Assembly (NCBI GenBank): GCA_021234155.1
Contig: JAJEKV010000002.1
Span: 14,483,428-14,547,427 of the forward strand
Direction: 5' to 3'
DNA length: 64,000 nucleotides
From: Isoetes taiwanensis
Taxonomy: Eukaryota; Streptophyta; Lycopodiopsida; Isoetales; Isoetaceae
Positions 1 through 11,097 of the stretch are shown here, in pieces (positions within the stretch are counted from its first letter, which is position 1; each line of letters opens with the position of its first letter). A program made the position numbers and the translations under genes. The notes beneath the pieces are model-generated. The model did no database searches and was not told the origin of the DNA. It saw nothing but the letters and a program-made list of their open reading frames with translations.

Positions 1-2
1 AG

Positions 3-113
3 AAGCTTTTATACCATAAACCCGGACTTTTGGGAGGAGTCTTGGCGGCTGGGCTAGTGGGTCTAGCCTACTTAGGTTTGACCGTTTTGCATCCCAACAA
101 TGCAAAGAACTAA
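3..113 (+). pseudogene. C-terminal end of an unidentified gene, hydrophobic tail (partial)
   Basis: The frame starting at base 3 is open for 36 codons and stops with TAA at 111-113. The peptide contains a Gly/Ala/Leu-rich stretch (PGLLGGVLAAGLVGLAYLGL) long enough for one membrane helix, followed by a short polar end (HPNNAKN). I do not recognise the family. About 300 bases of UTR-like sequence and a 32-nt A run follow, so it could be the last exon of a host gene or the 3' end of a processed retrocopy. The upstream part lies outside the window, so I cannot tell whether the gene is intact. A chance open frame is also possible at this length. Confidence 0.3.
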
Positions 114-411
114 ACCGGGTTTCATATTATGGTACTTCCTTCTATGTTCAGTGGTTCTAGATCTTCCGCTTTGGTTCTTCTATATGTAAAAGAAAGCTTC
201 GGGAGCTATTTTTCCAGTATCTTCTTGTCTATCCTGGTTACCAAATGGGAGATTATCATGCGCTTCATGTATATATCAGCTTACAGAGCAAAGAATAAGT
301 TTCTACGCATAAAGGATGAAGATGTTGAGGCTTCTCCTGTAGTAATCTTTTATATGTTTGAAACATTGTACTTCTTATTTTGATAAATATAAAAAACACC
401 CCGTTCTCTCT

Positions 412-444
<33 letters not shown>
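114..444 (+). other. 3' UTR-like sequence ending in a 32-nt poly(A)
   Basis: After the stop at 113 the sequence is AT-rich, has AATAA-like motifs near 292 and TAAATATAAAA near 384, and ends in an uninterrupted A run at 413-444. The A run abuts LTR sequence that lacks its first ~190 bases compared with the LTR at 41928. That is the junction expected if a polyadenylated transcript had been reverse-transcribed and inserted into the LTR. The alternative is an expanded A microsatellite. No target duplication can be tested because the left side is outside the window. Confidence 0.4.
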
Positions 445-449
<5 letters not shown>

Positions 450-1780
450 ACATGTTAGCACCTGGCAACAATACAAATAAATAATATACCACCACGAAGG
501 GTGGCCCATCATCATCAATACGAATATAGCAGAATACCAACATAACAAAAGAAATACACCATAAATAAGGGTGGTCTCAGGCTCATGGGGGTCGACTGAC
601 AGTCAAGGCCTCCGGATAACAGCAGACAGAAGTATAACATGGCGTTGACTGGCATAGAACAATGGCTAGGTAGTCCACTCCATCCGCCCCTCCTGTGCAC
701 AATTTGCAGATAGGCTGAAACATGTTATGGCATGGTTGTAGCCTTCCGAAGACGCAATCCCATGGAATCACCCTATGGAACTACTCCAGGTTACACCTCA
801 CCAGTCCGATGAGGCAGGTCAGAGAGGCGTCCCCTCCCCGAGTATGATGGGTCCTTGGATGTGCTAGAGAACCGGTGCCACATCAGTGATCCCTGCGTCC
901 GTACCCGACTTACTCCCTAAATCTAAAGGCGGGCTCACCTGCCCGTTCGAGTCCGGGGCATCCATATAGGCACGCCACCTACGACCCAAGGAGTGTTAGA
1001 CCCATACCCGGCCCTCTATGTGACCGACTATAAGGCTAGCACACTATAGGAGTTCTGTAGCCGCGCTAGGCAGGACCCCACCCCCGATTCGTCATCATAC
1101 TCGTTATTTGATGTTGGATCACATCATAGCATCCACAGCCAGGTGGGTTCTCGTGCACAGGCCGTATTTAATGGGATCTAAGTGGTTCTAGCTAGGAGCA
1201 TCACTAAATCTAGATAGCCTTTAGGTCTCTACCCTCCTTAATCCAGTAGAATACAGGAGGAACAGAAAAAACAACAATCCTATACAAACATCCATCATCA
1301 TCATAAATAGATCATAGAATAGAATCTTATCATCCATCTACTCAAACAAGGATCAGAAGAATACAAGCTACGCTAAAACTAACCGGTATTATAGCTATCC
1401 CTTTGGTTCTCCATCCTTCTGGCTGGAACCAAGGTGAGCTGCAGCTCCTCCTCCACCAATCTCTCCCAATTCGAATTGGGGCAAATTGGGGTGGAAGCCC
1501 CAATTTGGGAGTCCCAAGATGGCAGGTCTGCCTTGCCCAATCAATTTGGGCCAGGTGGCAGTTCTAGATTAGTTATCCCTAATTAATTAATATTTAAGCC
1601 TTTTTAATATTAGGTTAAGCCCTAAATTCGAATTAGGATTTAAGATTAGGTTTCCACCTTAATAACTAATGATTAACATAGCTACCCTTAGCTTATGAAT
1701 GATTAATGCACCCTTTAATATTCATAGTGACGTGTCATGTATTTATACCCAAAGGGCATATAAATAAGTGGAACGTCACA
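442..1780 (-). mobile_element. LTR of a Ty3/gypsy element, 5'-truncated in window orientation
   Basis: This segment is colinear with the LTR at 42118-43399: the 'ttagcacctgg' block, the 'accacgaagggtgg' block, 'agacccatacccg', and the end 'ggaacgtcaca'. It ends with CACA at 1780, immediately followed by a polypyrimidine stretch (ttctccccacctt) that is the complement of a polypurine tract. The parent element therefore lies on the minus strand and this is its 3' LTR. The first ~190 bases are missing and are replaced by the poly(A) at 413-444. Confidence 0.8.
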
Positions 1781-3090
1781 TTCTCCCCACCTTGAAAGTG
1801 ATGTTGTCCTCGGCATCAAGACTGTTCTTGCTCTGGGCCAACACATGACATGTTGGAAGCAAGTCTTCCCACCTTAAAGAGGTAACTCGAAATTATAAGT
1901 CAAACAAAAGTTGTCATGTTCAAGGTGATCAAGTTTGAAATGACGCGTAATGTGCAATTTATAACTCAGCGAAAGTTGAACGATAATTAATGGAACAACG
2001 TTATGTGGAAGGGGAGATACCGATTTATGTTATTGTCAGCATTTGCATTAGGCGGTTAACTTACAAGGAAAATTAAAGTATGGAAGGTAGAGAGATTTAG
2101 GTAGGTGATATATAAAAAAAAATACGTATATAGAACGTACACTATCATCGTGTAGGACCATAGTCCTGTCAAAAGTCGACAGTCAAGATATACTAGATAG
2201 CAAGCACACTATCGGTCCATGGTGGACCGTAGCCTATAGGGCCTAGCAGTGCAAATAGAAAACACATATCACAACAAGGACATGGGCCCGTAATGGCCCT
2301 TAAAAGAAGCTGCAGGCGCCAAAGAAAGCGCTTTTGGCCTGCAGAATCACAAGACATCAGTATTCACAAAATAATTTATATGTTGTGGTTGAAGGGACCA
2401 CCCTCTTTGAAGAAGAAAAGGAAAAATAAGGGGAAGCCTATCATGCCTAAGGCTTGCCATTCGTCTCGGCATAAGGAATGGCAATGTTCCCATTATAGTC
2501 ATAGACGAAGGCGTTCTATTATGAATATATGCCCATTTTCATTCCTAGAATGCATCTAGCCCCGTTGCATGAAAGCTAGCCTGCATGATCCCTGCCAGAT
2601 CTAAGTCTCACGAGATACCAGTTGGTGGCTGTAGCACGCACTACTTTGCGTCGAAGTCGGAGTTGATGGCGTTGTTGTTGGCATATGCATGGCATTTCCG
2701 CAGGAAATCGAGATAAGCCTCAACAAAAATCTCACTTGAGGACTGATGTTGGACCTTTCTTTGGTAAGTGATTCCACTTAACGAAGTAGGACATGATATG
2801 GCTGTCCCATATCTGCTTGTATGCACGATCGAGAAGAGCGCGAGGAACTAATTCCACTTGCTTGTCCGTCGGCCAGGACGTCTGCGGATGAGCGAGGAGA
2901 AGTAGCTTATAGGCCCGTGGGCATACTGGCTAGATTATCTAAAAGGTTCTACTCATCAAGGTGGCAGTATCATGCAACATCGAATCTTAGGCTGAGCCCA
3001 CTAAAAATTAATCTTCAACCAGACGAAGTCTGGAAGCCGAATCCTCAACAAAACGTACATGTCAGTGAGCAATCTGGAGTCGAATGCTCG
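1781..3090 (-). mobile_element. 3' internal part of the same gypsy element, decayed pol C-terminus
   Basis: The sequence begins with the polypurine tract complement at 1781-1793 and runs parallel to the region just inside the 3' LTR of the full element (28229-29050). Shared landmarks include 'gggaccaccctctttgaag' near 2395 and the block near 2640-2830. On the minus strand at 2641-2826 a decayed peptide (ending NNNAINSDFDAK) matches the segment after the chromodomain in the full copy, where the peptide reads INDAINPAPGGK. Stops and frameshifts show it is dead. Sequence beyond about 3090 no longer matches pol. Confidence 0.7.
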
Positions 3091-3109
3091 TAATCATGAT
3101 GTTTTAAGG

Positions 3110-3350
3110 CTCTGTTGGAACGCTTCTGGAATCCATCACTACTCACTTCTCCATTTCACTATACTAATCAATACATACCTTTCATTACTACACTAGTCAT
3201 TCATGTTATATTCTTAGAGATATACATTATACTGACACTATATCATAATGTATTCAACTTAGAAATCATTCTTTACTCACACATAGTTAAGTGATTATAT
3301 ATTATACACACGCATAGACATAGAGAACATCTATTTCCGCATTTAATATA
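3110..3350. repeat. Dispersed repeat shared with 43625-43860
   Basis: The segment starting 'cgcttctggaatccatcactactcac' and running through the 'gtgattatatattatacac' block recurs at 43625-43860 with the same order and about 80% similarity by eye. In both places it follows gypsy-derived internal sequence, so it may be an internal part of that element family or a second repeat inserted in the parent. No coding capacity is seen. Confidence 0.6.
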
Positions 3351-3758
3351 AGATGCACTTATAATTCTGAAACGGTATAGTACAAATTCATTCTAATTAT
3401 ATTAACTTTTTCTTCTTTCCTTTTTTTTTCTTTTAATTATTAGGGTTATATTGTCCAAACGTTTGCGTGATAATGTGTATTGGCCATGACCAGAAGGACC
3501 AACATGGCATAAAATAATGGGTATTTATCCCCGAGAAAGCATGGTTTGACTATGGTATGTCAAGATATGGATTTTCGTATATAATAAATCTAACACTGCA
3601 GTGTATATGGGATTTATCCTCTCAGGACTTAGGGCAAAATGAATCTGTATGCCAGTGTGGTGCATGATGCCGTCGATGGTGAACGCACAGAGGGAATCAT
3701 TTGCACGATGGAGCAAATAGGTATACACTAAACTGACGATGCTAAGGACAAGAGCTTA
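3351..3758. other. AT-rich spacer, nothing recognised
   Basis: The stretch has a T-rich run near 3405-3435 and a few short chance open frames without codon structure. I see no gene, repeat end or RNA gene in it. Confidence 0.5.
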
Positions 3759-4241
3759 ATGTATAATGGTATAAATATGGGCTTATCTAAGCCTCACTCC
3801 TACACTGTAATAGATAGATTATCCTGGACGTGGTCCTGCTGCCCGGATCCCAGCATGCCAAGGAAGAAAAGCGACCTTAACCTAGCTACTAGAAAAAGGT
3901 TGGCCGATGAGAAGAGCAATGAAGGGAATACAAAAAAGATCTACCAATTTCGTAGATCTGTTGTTGCTCAATGCTCAAAATCCAGCCCTGCAAATGTTTC
4001 TGAGAAGGATCCTGGAGTTAACATGTTTGGATCCACAAATACAACTGGAGACATCGGATCTGCAAAGGGGATTGATGCTGAACATATGGAGAACAGTTCT
4101 AGTACCATTAGAGATACTAGTGGGAATCATATGGGCATCACAAAGGACATCATCATAATCAATGATTGTGAGCAGAATCTAAGCAAAGGAAAGGATGCCA
4201 TAGTGGAGAAGGAAAATGCTGCATGCCACAAAAAGGTTTGA
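3759..4241 (+). CDS. Hypothetical protein or exon, unknown function
   Basis: A 160-codon open frame. A more natural start is the ATG at 3855, whose product begins MPRKKSDLNLATRKRLADEK: basic, Lys/Arg-rich and looking like a nuclear targeting segment. The rest is polar, rich in Ser, Asn, Asp and Gly, low-complexity-like, with no fold I recognise. It ends in KKV and a TGA inside AAAAAGGTTTGATAG, so it could be an exon running into a splice donor (AAG|GTTTGA). No partner exons are obvious in the following AT-rich kilobase. It could be a real fragment of a nuclear protein gene or a chance frame. Confidence 0.3.
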   Translation: MYNGINMGLSKPHSYTVIDRLSWTWSCCPDPSMPRKKSDLNLATRKRLADEKSNEGNTKKIYQFRRSVVAQCSKSSPANVSEKDPGVNMFGSTNTTGDIGSAKGIDAEHMENSSSTIRDTSGNHMGITKDIIIINDCEQNLSKGKDAIVEKENAACHKKV

Positions 4242-4404
4242 TAGATTTAATATTTACATGATTTACCAGAGAATGCAAGATCCATTGAGGTTTACATTAA
4301 TTTTGAATAATATTATAGATCTAGATTGGATACATTAGTATTGATCCTGATGGAAAGATATTGTTTATAGCCATTGGATATATCAATATGGATGGGAACT
4401 TCGT

Positions 4405-4804
4405 ATATCTCAAGCGAGATGTGGTTAATGTGGCCAACCAGGCCACATTAACCACTGGTTAATGTGGCCAAAAAGTGGTTAATGTGGCAAAAAAAGTGGT
4501 TAATGTGGCCAAAAAAGTGGTTAATGTGGCAAAAAAACCAGGCTTCAAACTGCGCGGCGGGGGCAAAAATTTCAATCGGCTGGTTCTTTCTGCTCTATGG
4601 GCAGTTTGATTTGATCTAAAAACCATGCCAATCGCTTTGTCTGCTCCTTTTATGCTAGATTGCTGAAGAGAGGAAGAGATTTGAGGTAGAATGGAGCCGG
4701 ATCGACTAAAAAACGCCAAAAACAGTTAGTTTTTGGGCTTCAAACCGCGCTGTTCTTCGTGGCTGATACAGGTGGCCACATTAACCACATCTCGCTTGAG
4801 ATAT
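4405..4804. mobile_element. 400-bp MITE with perfect 31-bp terminal inverted repeats
   Basis: The first 31 bases (4405-4435) are the exact reverse complement of the last 31 (4774-4804); both contain CTCAAGCGAGATGTGG and the motif GTTAATGTGGCC. Just inside the left end the GTTAATGTGGC unit repeats about five times at ~23-bp spacing, separated by A runs (4420-4535). The inner sequence carries a second direct pair, 'ggcttcaaactgcgcgg' near 4542 and 'gggcttcaaaccgcgctg' near 4736. There is no coding potential. Flanking bases do not give a clear target duplication, so the superfamily is not assigned; long TIRs would suit a Mutator-like origin. Confidence 0.75.
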
Positions 4805-6019
4805 GCGGCATTCCATATGGATGCATGTAGATGATTAAACTCTCTATGTTCTCAGGTTCCTTATATGATGATCATGGATTATAGGCAAACAAGTTAATGA
4901 GTAAGCTTGAAAGAGATCTAATTACTGACTGCATTCAATGCATCTAGAAATTATGAAACCAGCTAGTTGGGATACATTCTTGGACTGTATTTTCTTGCTG
5001 CTCTAACTATTAAATACTGAATGAGCTGGTTGTCCAAAGGATGTTTTAAAAGTAATCTTACCCTGTATTCACTGTTGAATACAAGCTAGGTGAAGGGAGA
5101 TGACCTCAAGTTTTTCTATGACGCCTGCTATCCCTTTCAATCTCAACCATACTAATGCGTGTCAGGCTTTCGTGCTCCTAGCTCTTGTATTCATCAAATT
5201 CTATTTGTAAACATCAAGTTATGGAGGAGACTATACAACCTGATTGTTAGATTGGTTATCTCCTGTGGATTTATGATATATGACTGGAAACAAATGTTTT
5301 CTTAAATCTCCATGGTATGTGAATGACTTTTGATTATGAGGAAAGCTGTTGTATCAGGCAAGTCTAATAGGGTAGAACCCTACTTGTTAAAAATCGTTAA
5401 GCTTCTTTTAATAGGAAAATGGTTTGAGTATAACATGTCAAACATTTGAAATAAGCTCATATTGGTATAAATGTAACAGTATATTGGTTAAAAGTGTTTC
5501 AGATTTTGTTTACAATGATTTATTGTTACTCTGAAGTTTACCATTTCAAGGCTGAAATATTATTGTACCTGATAGTGTTTTGGGTTGTTAATAGACTCTA
5601 TTTACTTCCTTGCAAAGGCTGTATGTAGGGTAATTATCTGGTCTGGCTGTCCAGGACAAATAATAAAGGTTTTTTTTTTTTCCTTTTATCTCTATAACAT
5701 GCTCCATTCACTTTGCAATTTATTTTATTACACGCTGTCTTAAGTTTTATTTATTATCAAATGTTTGTCTTACTTCTTACATTGTTTTGAAAATTTATAT
5801 ATTGGTACTCTCATTCTTATACGTACCCATGAGATTTATAGTTATACTATTGTATACCATACACACACATTCTTTTATCCGTTATAGCATGTAATGGACA
5901 TATATATTCGACTAGATCTCCCAGTGTTATATGCATACTTTAATTTTAAATACACACACGTTCTCCATCATTTATTATTCAAAATCTTTTTATAATCATA
6001 ATCTCTCACTATTCGTGGT
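4805..6019. other. AT-rich intergenic sequence, no gene seen
   Basis: About 1.2 kb of AT-rich DNA with a T run at 5670-5682 and stretches near 5830-5990 that vaguely resemble the repeat at 3110-3350. Open frames are short and unstructured. No RNA gene or repeat boundary is visible. Confidence 0.5.
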
Positions 6020-6734
6020 GTCAGACCCATACTCGGCCCTCTCAGTGACCAACTATAAGCCTAACACACTGTAGGAGTCCTGTAGCCGCGCTAGGCAAGA
6101 CCCCACCCCCGATTCACCATCATTTCTTTGGTGCTGAATCACATCATAGCATCCACAACCAGGTGGGCTCTTGTGCACAGGCCGCAACTATTGGGTTTTA
6201 AGGGGTTCTAGCTAGAAACATCTCTAGTTCTAGGAAGCTTTTAGGTCTCTACCCTTCTCTTAACCCCCAATATATGGAAGGAGCAGAAAGAAAGAATATA
6301 AACACCATCCAAATATCCATCATCATCATCATAATACATATAAAAAGAATTTAACTATTCCATCTACTCAAAGAAGTGTCAGCAAAAATACAAGCTATTT
6401 AGGGACTAACCAGTCTCCTGGCTGAATCCATTATCACGAAAAGCCTCCATTCTTCAGGTCTGTTTACAGCAATTGGTGGCTGGTCTTCTTCTCCTTTTTC
6501 CCAAATCGATTTGGGGGCAGAACAGGTGGTGCTTTCCTATTGATTTCCTTTAGCTAATTATAACCTAATTAGTCTAATTAGGTTATTTATCCACTAATAT
6601 TTTTTGGCATAGCTAATAAAATCCCTTTTAGGTGAACCCAAGTTATCCCATATTGACCCTTAGGGGTCTAGTTAGATACTGGTGACGGGTCATAGTATGC
6701 ATACGTATACCGTATAAATTCCTGGAACGTCACA
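6020..6734 (-). mobile_element. Partial gypsy LTR (3' part in window orientation)
   Basis: Begins within the LTR at 'gtgtcagacccatactcggccc' and follows the LTRs at 442-1780 and 41928-43399 to the terminal 'ggaacgtcaca', ending CACA at 6734. No polypurine tract follows; the next base already belongs to a LINE reverse-transcriptase region. This resembles the remaining half of a solo LTR inserted in the LINE, with the other half deleted. Confidence 0.7.
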
Positions 6735-8495
6735 GATTGGATACTGGAGATATCCATTTATGGCAAAAGTTTTGGGCGGTGGGTACAGACAGAGTTTCGA
6801 TCAGCTCAAAGCTTGCAGGAGTGTTGAAGGATCTAATATTCGTGCCATAAATTCTAGAGCTTCGTGTTCTGCAAACTTAGAATTTGCAATCAGGGATGCC
6901 CTCTCTCCCCAACATTGTTTGGGCTTTACATTGATCAATTGGAGAGCTGGCTTGCTGATAATGGGGGCGACGGGGCTCACCTTCTCTACCAGATCATCAA
7001 GCAGTTACTATATGCTGATGATGTAGACCTCCTAGCTTACACACCAGCAGACATGCAACGACATCTCGATGCCCTGGACACGTTTTGTCAAGCGACTGAT
7101 ATGCACGTCAACTTGGCCAAGACTAAGGTGGTTTTTATATCATCTTCACGACAGCCGAGGATCCCCTCCTTCAGTTACCGAGGGCAGAATGTGGAAGTAG
7201 CATCCACATACAAATATTTGGGAGTGGAGTTTCCTTCTACTATGCACTGGGACACATCCATACGGCTATGAGTTACGGCGGGCTGGAAGGCACTATATGC
7301 AATGCAAAACAATAGTCATAGAGGGGAGTTGTATGATTGGACCCATCAGTCACACCTGTTCAAGGTCTTAGTGGAGCCTGTCCTTTTTTACGGGGTTGAA
7401 GTATGGGGCCCAGTAGTATCCCTCGCTACTTGGAATGACTTGGAGCAGGTGCAGAAAGCCTTCTTGGTACGAGCACTAGGGGTGAAGTTCACAGTCCCAT
7501 ATCAAATTCTACTGCAGGAGACATGATTCTTGCCTCTTCAGAGGACAGCCCTTGATTGCCACATTATCTATTTTCAGAAGGTGGTCAATATGGACGATGC
7601 TCGTCTCCCTAAACTAGCTTATATCATGGCAATGGGGCCACAGCGCCTCAAGGCCTGCTGGAGGGAAAAGAGAGCTCAATGGATGGCTAGATGGAATGTG
7701 CAGGAGCACAGGTGCATACATGTGCAAACAGAGGTAGATCGCCATAGCTTGAGGCAATATCTTGACGCTTGCTTCATCAGGAAGCTTTGGGATGCCAGCG
7801 CCCTTGAACAGGTCAAGACAGCACACTACCAGCGCCACATAAATCCCACATTGGAACGAGGCCCGCAATGCTACCTGCGCACCCACTTGCCCATGATTGC
7901 CTCCATTCGCACAGGGGCACATCATCTTCGAATTGAGACAGGCAGATGGATTGGTGAGCCACGTCAGGACAGGCTCTGTCAATGCTGCCAAATGGGAGTC
8001 ATTGAGGATGAATCTCATACCCTTCAAAGTTGCCCAGCATATGCTCAAATCCGGATGCACTATGCTGAGTTGGTCAGGCCTGGCCAGCCGCTATATGTGA
8101 CATTGAGCACGCATCCGTACGGGTGCTAGGATCATACCTTCAGGAGGTCATGGACATGCGAGACGACGTGGTAGAACTTAAAAGCCTATACGTGTCCTCC
8201 ACTTTGGCTGCCGCAAGGCGGTGGGATAAGCTAGCTAGTCTGTACAAGATTAGTCTAGTATGGACCTTAAACAAAGTAATAAAAAAAATTTGGACCATAC
8301 ACATTTATTTCCTAATGATGTATACTTGTACAGTTTGACAGCATTCTTATTACTGCCACGGTTTTTCCCTCGAAAACCCTTCGGGGCGAGGGTTTTTTAA
8401 CCCGGACAGTAATAAGTTTGATGCGCTTCTTCTGGGTCCCATAGGCCGATTGGTCTCAGTGGACGTTAAAAAACTATTCTTATTCTTATTCTTAA
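6735..8495 (+). mobile_element. LINE 3' half: reverse transcriptase remnant, zinc knuckle, structured 3' end
   Basis: Reading frames at 6864-7271, 7302-7526 and 7530-8129 together give a non-LTR reverse transcriptase. Visible motifs are QGCPLSPTLFGLYIDQ, the catalytic YADDVDLLAY, then a region with VNLAKTK and YKYLGVEF. The C-terminal part has a zf-RVT-type knuckle (CQCCQMGV, then ESHTLQSC). Frameshifts and stops separate the frames, so the copy is dead. The 3' UTR carries a strong hairpin near 8371-8395 (ccctcg...cgaggg), a conserved end block 'ccgattggtctcagtggacg' and a (TTCTTA)n tail ending near 8495. The same family recurs at 20180-21729 and 51166-61041. The 5' part is missing at the LTR junction. 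Confidence 0.85.
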
Positions 8496-8577
8496 TGAAC
8501 GGATCAAAAAAAGCAAGCCTAACATTTTGTAAATCACATGGATATTATTTCCATTGAAGCATATATAGAAGATTTGC

Positions 8578-8642
8578 CCTAGCCCGATTGGGCTCCGTGG
8601 ACGTTAAAAGTTTCTTCCTTCCTTCTTCCTTCCTTCCTAGAC
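8578..8642 (+). mobile_element. Orphan LINE 3' end with (TTCC)n tail
   Basis: The 3' block 'gcccgattgggctccgtgg' plus 'acgttaaaag' is followed by TTCC/TTCTTCC repeats. It matches the 3' ends at 8434-8495, 17180-17226 and 51105-51160. Nothing upstream is LINE-like, so this is an extremely 5'-truncated insertion or a short non-autonomous element using the same end. Confidence 0.65.
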
Positions 8643-9524
8643 CGTGAAGACAAATCCAAAATAGGCCACTGATAAAATCATTGAAAACATAGTAAAGGCT
8701 CTGGTCAAAGCAAATACACTATTTTGCAACGTTGAACAATCATGCGCACCTTTGGTCTAAAGTGAATTCACTATTGTACCTGCTATGAGGAGAATTTCTG
8801 ACATAACATGCACAATAGGTAACATTGATGGATATTATATTTGAGTATGTTGAATATCCTAGCTAGAGATTTTTTTATTATCGTCCAGCAGAAACGAACC
8901 CTGTTGTAAAGATCTTCTGTTGTGAATGTCCCTGGAGGAATTGAGCAGGAGATACAACTTGAAGGCTTGTCTTCAGAGTCCAGTATTTGAGATGCTTGAC
9001 GTTATTGAAATGTCTTTGTTGCATGCTATAGGAAGGCATGTCTGTAGATGGCATCTGTAGATGGGTTTATTGAATATGCATTCCTCTCTTGGTGTCATGG
9101 CTATGGTATGTTTTGTAGATACGGGGAAGAAAGGAGCACAACTAGATGCTGCCACATTTCTATGCCTTTGGACTATATGGAGCCATACATCAAAAGGAAA
9201 AGAATGTTTGGAGATTTGGCATTAGTCCATCCAAGACCATTATATTTGCATCATTGTCCTTTTTGTATGATCAAGATATCTTATACGATGCAAAGATGCA
9301 AAAAAATTGAGAAGAACTACATTATGCCCTCCAATTGAAGAATGGTTGGCATTGCTTAAAGCCTATAAAGTTCAAGGAAACAGGTTTAGAATTTAAATGC
9401 TTCCAACAAATATTAGAGAGAAAACCAGAAAGTGCTGCTTGTTATGTGTTGCTGCATATATGCTTATGGTTTAGATATTAACGTGAGGGCCATAGCCGCC
9501 ATCAGGCTATATTGTTTTTCTGGA

Positions 9525-9555
<31 letters not shown>

Positions 9556-9726
9556 TATTTGGTTTGGGTGTGTTATGGATGTTGCCACTTCTTTTTTGAT
9601 TTTTTATTTTTTTTCCAAACCGGAAAAATCACTCGAAATAATAATGTGTCCGAAATTGGAATTGGTATATTTATAACTTAAGGTTTGTGAAGGTTTTATG
9701 GGGGTATTCGTATGTGATACCGTATA
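8643..9726. other. Intergenic, no gene supported
   Basis: Contains a 24-nt T run near 9526-9549 and an open frame at 9048-9338 without a recognisable domain. The block after about 9480 may already belong to the Replitron-like element, whose left end I cannot place. Confidence 0.4.
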
Positions 9727-9995
9727 TTGATGACGGTGGCAACTGGGATTTCTAACCCTAGAATCTTGGGCGGGCATATTGGAGTTCCAGATGCCTGGTT
9801 GGCTGGAACTGGTGGTTCCTCCTTGGGCTGCTGCAGGGATGGCGGAGCTCCGGGTGATGTGTCGGCTGTGTGTTTTGTTTCCTTATTTGTTTCTGTGGAT
9901 AAGCTGGGGTCGCGGGTGTTGGCGGGGAGCGGAGGTGCAGTATTGAAGAAGACAGAGGTAAGATTTTTTTCTGTGCCATTGTATTTATATCTGCC

Positions 9996-11020
9996 ATGTC
10001 TATGAAGAGGGCAGCCAAAAAGGGTCAGAGTGGTCGTTCCTCTGGCCCTGCTTCTGTGAGCCATGTCTTGAATGTGAGTTCTTCCAATTCCCAAGAGAGA
10101 GGCCAGGATTTATTTGCTGATCAGGATTGGAACCTTATAGATGTCAGTGTTACTCTAGGTTTGTCTGGGCAGGATGTCCCTGTGAGTTTTTATGATGGCC
10201 TTGTGGGATTTTGCAATCGGAGGTGTGTTGCTGGAGCTGTGGCCATGGAAAGGGGTGCTACTGTAGACCATTTGCATTGTCAGGCTATCTTTAGAGCCCG
10301 TTTAAAACCCCTAGGGCCATGAATGATGCCATAAAGAAGGAATTTAATTGGGCTTCTAAGCCTCCTGGTGTGATCTTGGTCTGTAAAGCCTTGAAGAATA
10401 CTCGCCTTCATTGTTTTGAGGGTATGATTGGTCATTGTATGAAGGATGTGGGAAAGGTTCACTATGTCTGCCATCTTCATAATGTTAGTGGGTCTGCCAT
10501 CGAGAAAGGTAAGGATTTGTATTTGAGATGGGGAGCTGGTGATACAAAAAACTTAGTTGTTCTTGATAATAAGAATTTGCTGAACCGTACTGCCCATTAT
10601 GTTAACTATCATGGCAACCGTAAGTTGAGTGCTAGCCTCTTGTTTACATTGGCCAGAATGATTCGTTCTGGTAAGTTTACATTATCCAGTTCTTGGATTA
10701 TCCCTTCCAATACTGCCCACATTAATGAGCACCGTGCCCGGGCTGCATGGAGGGTGCTGCTAAATCCTTCTCAGTGCATGCCCTCGGACATGGGAACTAT
10801 TTTGTTTGGGCTGCCTGCTGGGTTCGTACCTGTAGAGCAGAATGGGCCTGGGAGGAGGCAGTATTGGGATGATGCCATCCATGTGGATGAACAAGACAAT
10901 AATTTCGAGGATATTTGTGATGAGTCTTATAGTCATGACAGTGATGATGTTGTTGTTTTGGAGCCTGGTGTGGATTTCATCCCTGTGCACAAGGGTGATT
11001 GCACCATGGCTGTTGGGTGA
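9996..11020 (+). pseudogene. HUH endonuclease-like Replitron transposase, -1 frame change, catalytic Tyr probably lost
   Basis: The first frame (9996-10322) ends in a segment containing VAMERG and DHLHCQAIF, where H-L-H fits the HUH metal-binding motif. The second frame (from 10319, open upstream to the slippage point) continues the protein for 233 residues. Its segment GMIGHCMKDVGK aligns with the place where CRESS-type Reps have the YxxK motif; here the tyrosine position is His (CAT, one transition from TAT). The downstream part has a conserved-looking domain (HYVNYHGNRK, SWIIPSNTAHINEHRARAAW) and an acidic end. The frame change occurs exactly at T TTA AAA (10301-10307), a canonical -1 slippery heptamer. 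It may be programmed frameshifting or an ordinary indel in a dead copy; the missing tyrosine favours a dead copy. Confidence 0.6.
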
Positions 11021-11097
11021 TGATGTTGGTTGGCTTTGGACTGTACAGTTTGGTTTTTTTTTTCATGGGTTCGTTTGTTTTTTAGTTGCAGGTAGTA

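Noticed and set aside
7614-8060. 148-codon minus-strand frame
   Set aside because: Shadow of the LINE C-terminal coding region, which reads clearly on the plus strand.
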